64,000 nucleotides of DNA, taken from the NCBI GenBank assembly GCA_965240325.2, contig OZ251228.1, positions 2,480,001-2,544,000 of the forward strand. The letters run 5' to 3'. Below the pieces are notes generated by a model. That model saw only the letters and a list, made by a program, of their open reading frames with translations. It searched no databases and had not been told where the DNA came from. A program made the position numbers and the translations under genes. Positions 60,251 through 64,000 of the stretch are shown here, in pieces; position 1 is the stretch's first letter; every line of letters begins with the position of its first letter. This stretch comes from Rebecca billardiae RCC1528. Taxonomy: Eukaryota; Haptophyta.

Positions 60251-60353
60251 GCGGCACGTTTCGCCAAACGCCCCCCCCACCAAGGAGACTTTAAAAATCC
60301 ACCCCCTTGCCTCCCCACACGCTCTACGCCGCTGGGCGACGCGCTCGCCATCC
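59933..60353 (+). pseudogene. Probable 5' part of EsV-1-7 gene 3, cut off by an insertion
   Basis: An open frame from a Met at 59933 reaches STPLGDALAI at 60353. This is the same junction peptide that precedes the repeats in gene 2. In gene 2 the next codons are the half repeat RCATHKLAGM; here a 1.9-kb insertion intervenes. The preceding segment (FAKRPPHQGDFKNPPPCLPT) includes the short counterpart of gene 2's poly-C tract. Confidence 0.4.
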
Positions 60354-62260
60354 CCTTACCGCAGTCTGCTTCTATACGAAGCAGATTTGGGTGGGCGGCG
60401 GCGTGGGAGCGCTGGGCGCGCAGGTAGACGGCGCGAGCGGGCGCGCGCACGCTTGGGAGCATCTTTGGGACCATACCCATCGATGACCCGAGCCTCGCCG
60501 CCACCGCCCTTCCCCTTCTCCAGTGCCACGGCGTCCAGACGGAGTGCCAAACGAGCGTTTGAACATGCCACGAAGCAGATTTGGAATGGTGCTCAAACCG
60601 CTGCGGAGGTGATCGTCAGGCTGCGGCGTGAGGCTGGGAGGGGTATCGTAACGTAATGGATGACGGTCGTCACCCGTGCGCCGGTCGGTAGGCTGCTACT
60701 CAGCGCCCGTAGGCTCGTACGCTGCACCTCGAGCTCAAGATCCCTCACCGTGGGCTCCGCGCGAGTGACACTGAGCACGAGGAGGGTGTACTTGCGAGGG
60801 GTACGCGCGTCGCGCCTGCGATCGACGCCAAGACAAGCAAAGAAGCGATACCACCACTCCCGCGAAGCGCCTGCCTGACTTGCACTCGGTGTACACACCG
60901 CGTGCGGCGTGCCGCAAGGAAGGAGCCCGACCCGTGCCTCAGCGTGTCCCGCGCGACTGGCTGGTGGGCACTTTCAGCGTGATCGGTCATGCGAACGCGC
61001 GCAGAGTAACGCGCGCAGTATGTACACTGTCTACAATCATCTTTGTCGGTCGCCCACGTGCTTGAAGCGGCTGCAAGGAGTGCAGCCGGGTGTCGCGGGC
61101 CAGTCGAGCGCCCAGCCAGCACGATGGCAGCTCGGCGCCGCCGCGCGTTGCCATCGTGGAGGCGGTGAAGCTGGAGGTACTAGGCTGGCGGCTGTCTGAG
61201 GGTAGCTAGACCATGCCTGGGCACTCTCAAGCCGTGTTCAACGCCCAGGCGCGCGTGGGTGGGCCGCAAAGCGCGCGCAGCGGCCGCCGTCAAATCTGCT
61301 TCCATACGAAGCAGATTGAACTGCGGTAAGGGGATAGTCCCCCTCGGGGCGCCAGTCCGGCTCAAAAGCGTTGCCGCGGCTCGCGAGATGGCTGCCCATC
61401 GCTCCCAGCGTGGGCCATCTCTCGCACAACGAGGGAGCGCCCACGCGGACACCACGGGCGCGACGGCGCGTGTGGCGTTGCAGGTTGTGTGACATGTACG
61501 TGCTTGAGGTATCTACGCACATTGGCGCCTGTAATCTACCTCCATTGTCGCTTGGCTTGTGCAAGCGACCGCTGCTGTGATCTTTGATCGTACGCCCGCC
61601 CGCGCGGGCGCCCTGCTCGGATTCTTACCCTGCGCTCCTGGATGAGTGAACGCGAGCAGTGCACGTAGCCTTCGGAGGGAGGCTGCCAGCGCGTGCGCGA
61701 GCTCTCGAGCCCATCCGATCCTTGCAGACACCCCCAGGAAGAGCTCCAGAGCCATACATGACAGAAGCTGCAGAAAAATCCCAATTCAAAAAGCAATCAC
61801 CGTAATGCGGGCTAATGCCTGGTGTACTACCACAGGAGCGGAGACGCTGGCCCTGGAGCGGCGAGCGAAACTACATGCGAGCTGCGAGCGCTGACGGCAT
61901 TCCATGAACGATGCGCAAACATCCACCACCGACAACTCCGGCCTCCCCCGGCGTTATGCACTTGTCTTTGCCCCGTGCACGGTCGGCGTGCACGTCGATC
62001 ACAGGCCATGCGGAAGCAGGGACAACAGGAGCTGGAGAGAGGTGGATACGAGTCGCCCAGCGATGCCAAGGCCTGAAGAAGAGTCATCTACGACCATCAA
62101 AGCCCCGCGCCCTGCCGTGCCCGCCCTTTCATGCCTCCCATACCTCGGCCCTTGTGCGTCGTGCCGCACTGGCACGCAGTGGGTCGTCATCACGAACCAA
62201 AAGCCTTGCGGCAACGCTTTTGCCTCAACTGCCGGCAGCCATCGTGCCCCGAGGGGGACT
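60354..62260. mobile_element. Double TIR insertion in EsV-1-7 gene 3
   Basis: The 4-bp ATCC at 60350-60353 is repeated at 62261-62264, and gene 2 has a single ATCC at the matching site (57922-57925, as GGAT). Inside are two TIR-bounded segments separated by GGAT (61332-61335). Segment A (60354-61331) has ends CCTTACCGCAG and its complement, each next to a hairpin of TCTGCTTC/GAAGCAGA. Segment B (61336-62260) has a perfect 15-bp TIR AGTCCCCCTCGGGGC. No transposase is recognised. Confidence 0.65.
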
Positions 62261-63972
62261 ATCCGGTGCGCCACGCACAACGGCACAAGCTGGCCGGCAT
62301 GGTCAACGTGGTGAGCCCCAAGTGTGATCACGAGGGCTGCACCAAGCGGCCTTCACTCGGCATGCCGGGTGACGCACGCGCCAGCCGGTGCGCTGCGCAC
62401 AAGCTGGCCGGCATGGTCAACGTGGTGAGCCCTAAGTGTGATCACACCGGCTGCACCAAGGGGCCTTCATTCGGCATGCCGGGCGACGCGCCCGCCAGCC
62501 GATGCGCCACGCACAAGCTGGCCGGCATGGTCAACGTGAGGAACCCCAAGTGTGATCACGAGGGCTGCACCAAGCGGCCTTCACTCGGCATGCCGGGTGA
62601 CGCACGCGCCAGCCGGTGCGCTGCGCACAAGCTGGCCGGCATGGTCAACGTGGTGAGCCCCAAGTGTGATCACACCGGCTGCACCAAGGGGCCTTCATTC
62701 GGCATGCCGGGCGACGCGCGCGCCAGCCGGTGCGCCACGCACAAGCTGGCCGGCATGGTCGACGTGAGGAACCCCAAGTGTGATCACGTGGGCTGCACCA
62801 AGGGGCCTAACTTTGGCATGGCGGGCGAGCGGCGCGCCAGCCGGTGCGCCACGCACAAGCTGGCTGGCATGGTCGACGTGAAGAAACCCAAGTGTGATCA
62901 CGCGGGCTGCACCAAGGGGCCTAACTTCGGCATGCCAGATGACGCGCGCGCCAGCCGATGCGCCACGCACAAGCTGGCCGGCATGGTCGATGTGAAGCAC
63001 CCCAAGTGTGATCACACCGGCTGCACCAAGGGGCCTTCATTCGGCATGCCGGGCGACGCGCGCGCCAGCCGGTGCGCTGAGCACAAGCTGGCCGGCATGG
63101 TCGACGTGAGGAACCCCAAGTGTGATCATGCGGGCTGCACCACGGTGCCTTACTTTGGCATGCCGGGTGACGCGCGCGCCAGCCGATGCGCCACACACAA
63201 GCTGGCCGGCATGGTCGATGTGAAGCACCCCAAGTGTGATCACGCGGGCTGCACCACGCAGCCTTCGTTCGGTATGCCGGGCGATGCGCGCGCCAGCTGG
63301 TGCGCTGAGCACAAGCTGGCCGGCATGGTCGACGTGAGGAACCCCAAGTGTGATCACACGGGCTGCACCACGCGGCCTAACTTCGGCATGCCGGGCGACG
63401 CGCGCGCCAGCCGGTGCGCTACGCACAAGCTGGCCGGCATGGTCGGCGTGAAGAACCCCAAGTGCGATCACGCGGGCTGCACCAAGGGGCCTTCGTTCGG
63501 CATGCCGGGCGACGCGCGCGCCAGCCTGTGCGCCACGCACAAGCTGGCCGGCATGGCCGACTTGCAGCACCCCAAGTGTGATCACGCGGGCTGCACCAAG
63601 TGGCCTTCCTTTGGCATGCCGGAAGACGCATGCGCCAGCCGGTGCGCTGTGCACAAGCTGGCTGGCATGGTTAACACTCAGCTCGCCGTCCGCAGGCGCA
63701 GGCTGGAGCATGGCACCGGCGACCAGGGCACACGCGCATCTAAGCGACAGCACAAACGCACGAGCCGCATCGCCACTGTCTCGGACGCCACCCCGCAGCT
63801 GCTCCAACCGCTGCCGCCATTTGGGAGACTCGAGAGCGGATGCAACGGGGCGGGTGACTGCCGAATGCCGGCACACGGTGACACAGGACCCTACACTGAC
63901 GACGAATCTGACCATTGGACTGTGATGTCATTCGATCTGTCGTCGTCGTCTGATGACGATGATATGATTTAA
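62131..63972 (+). CDS. EsV-1-7 cysteine-repeat protein 3, 613 aa as read
   Basis: Twelve 38-residue repeats (C-x4-C-x16-C-x2-H). The first four form two near-identical pairs (KRPSLGMPG and KGPSFGMPG types), suggesting a recent two-unit duplication. The tail is closely related to gene 2, ending DLSSSSDDDDMI, with the basic NTQLAVRRRRLEHG segment. The first about 45 residues, from the Met at 62131, come from the inserted element and not from the family. The natural half repeat (RCATH) at 62264-62280 is followed by an 8-bp extra AACGGCAC that shifts the frame. So either the new start is used or the gene is decaying; the repeats themselves are all intact. Confidence 0.8.
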   Translation: MPPIPRPLCVVPHWHAVGRHHEPKALRQRFCLNCRQPSCPEGDYPVRHAQRHKLAGMVNVVSPKCDHEGCTKRPSLGMPGDARASRCAAHKLAGMVNVVSPKCDHTGCTKGPSFGMPGDAPASRCATHKLAGMVNVRNPKCDHEGCTKRPSLGMPGDARASRCAAHKLAGMVNVVSPKCDHTGCTKGPSFGMPGDARASRCATHKLAGMVDVRNPKCDHVGCTKGPNFGMAGERRASRCATHKLAGMVDVKKPKCDHAGCTKGPNFGMPDDARASRCATHKLAGMVDVKHPKCDHTGCTKGPSFGMPGDARASRCAEHKLAGMVDVRNPKCDHAGCTTVPYFGMPGDARASRCATHKLAGMVDVKHPKCDHAGCTTQPSFGMPGDARASWCAEHKLAGMVDVRNPKCDHTGCTTRPNFGMPGDARASRCATHKLAGMVGVKNPKCDHAGCTKGPSFGMPGDARASLCATHKLAGMADLQHPKCDHAGCTKWPSFGMPEDACASRCAVHKLAGMVNTQLAVRRRRLEHGTGDQGTRASKRQHKRTSRIATVSDATPQLLQPLPPFGRLESGCNGAGDCRMPAHGDTGPYTDDESDHWTVMSFDLSSSSDDDDMI

Positions 63973-64000
63973 ATTCTTGTGTCACGTCGATAATGAGTAA

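Overview
This 64 kb window reads as nuclear DNA of a very GC-rich, flagellated, plastid-bearing unicellular eukaryote. A haptophyte-like alga fits best and a pelagophyte-type stramenopile is the main alternative; this is inference, since no marker gene fixes the lineage. The evidence is: short GT-AG introns of about 110-195 bp, a flagellar protein of the CFAP144 family, N-termini that look like bipartite plastid presequences, a Kozak-like GCCACCATGG start, three genes built from the EsV-1-7 cysteine repeat known from stramenopiles and algal viruses, and many transposon-type repeats. No operons, Shine-Dalgarno sites, CRISPR arrays, rRNA or tRNA genes were seen.

Layout. 0.7-2.3 kb: EF-hand protein (minus). 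2.37-11.5 kb: a 9.15 kb composite mobile element with 70 bp identical terminal inverted repeats, a perfect 9 bp target duplication, 600 bp internal inverted arms, and a retroelement cassette (gag-like ORF and RT/RNase H) between identical 435 bp direct repeats. 11.5-15.5 kb: repeats and one weak gene. 15.5-23.7 kb: a conserved gene block with an AFG1-type ATPase, a secreted NHL protein and a membrane SDR on minus, then a PLAC8-like protein and a SAL1/HAL2-type phosphatase on plus. 24-29.8 kb: repeat-rich tract with a 2.6 kb TIR element. 30.1-35.4 kb: Derlin (3 exons), a 1.57 kb near-perfect palindromic element, CFAP144-like (2 or more exons) and Obg GTPase, all minus. 35.5-36.9 kb: EsV-1-7 gene 1. 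39.2-44.9 kb: a DDT/Tudor-like/PHD chromatin protein (2 exons) and RAB1 (4 exons) on minus, and a calmodulin-like EF-hand protein on plus. 46.8-48.8 kb: amino acid/polyamine permease. 49-55.5 kb: MITEs, tandem repeats and degraded ORFs. 55.7-57.9 and 62.1-64 kb: EsV-1-7 genes 2 and 3 in opposite orientation, separated by decayed sequence and a double TIR insertion.

The housekeeping genes cover ER quality control, vesicle traffic, organelle GTPase/ATPase functions, PAP removal, chromatin and transport. They do not form an obvious pathway together. Seven introns were resolved by joining reading frames across family-conserved junctions. All seven acceptors end in GCAG and four of seven donors begin GTGCG, a rule useful for the rest of this genome. 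The most unusual content is the composite TIR-plus-retroelement unit, the EsV-1-7 repeat family with a 28-nt C tract at its N-terminal junction, and a dense set of large foldback elements.
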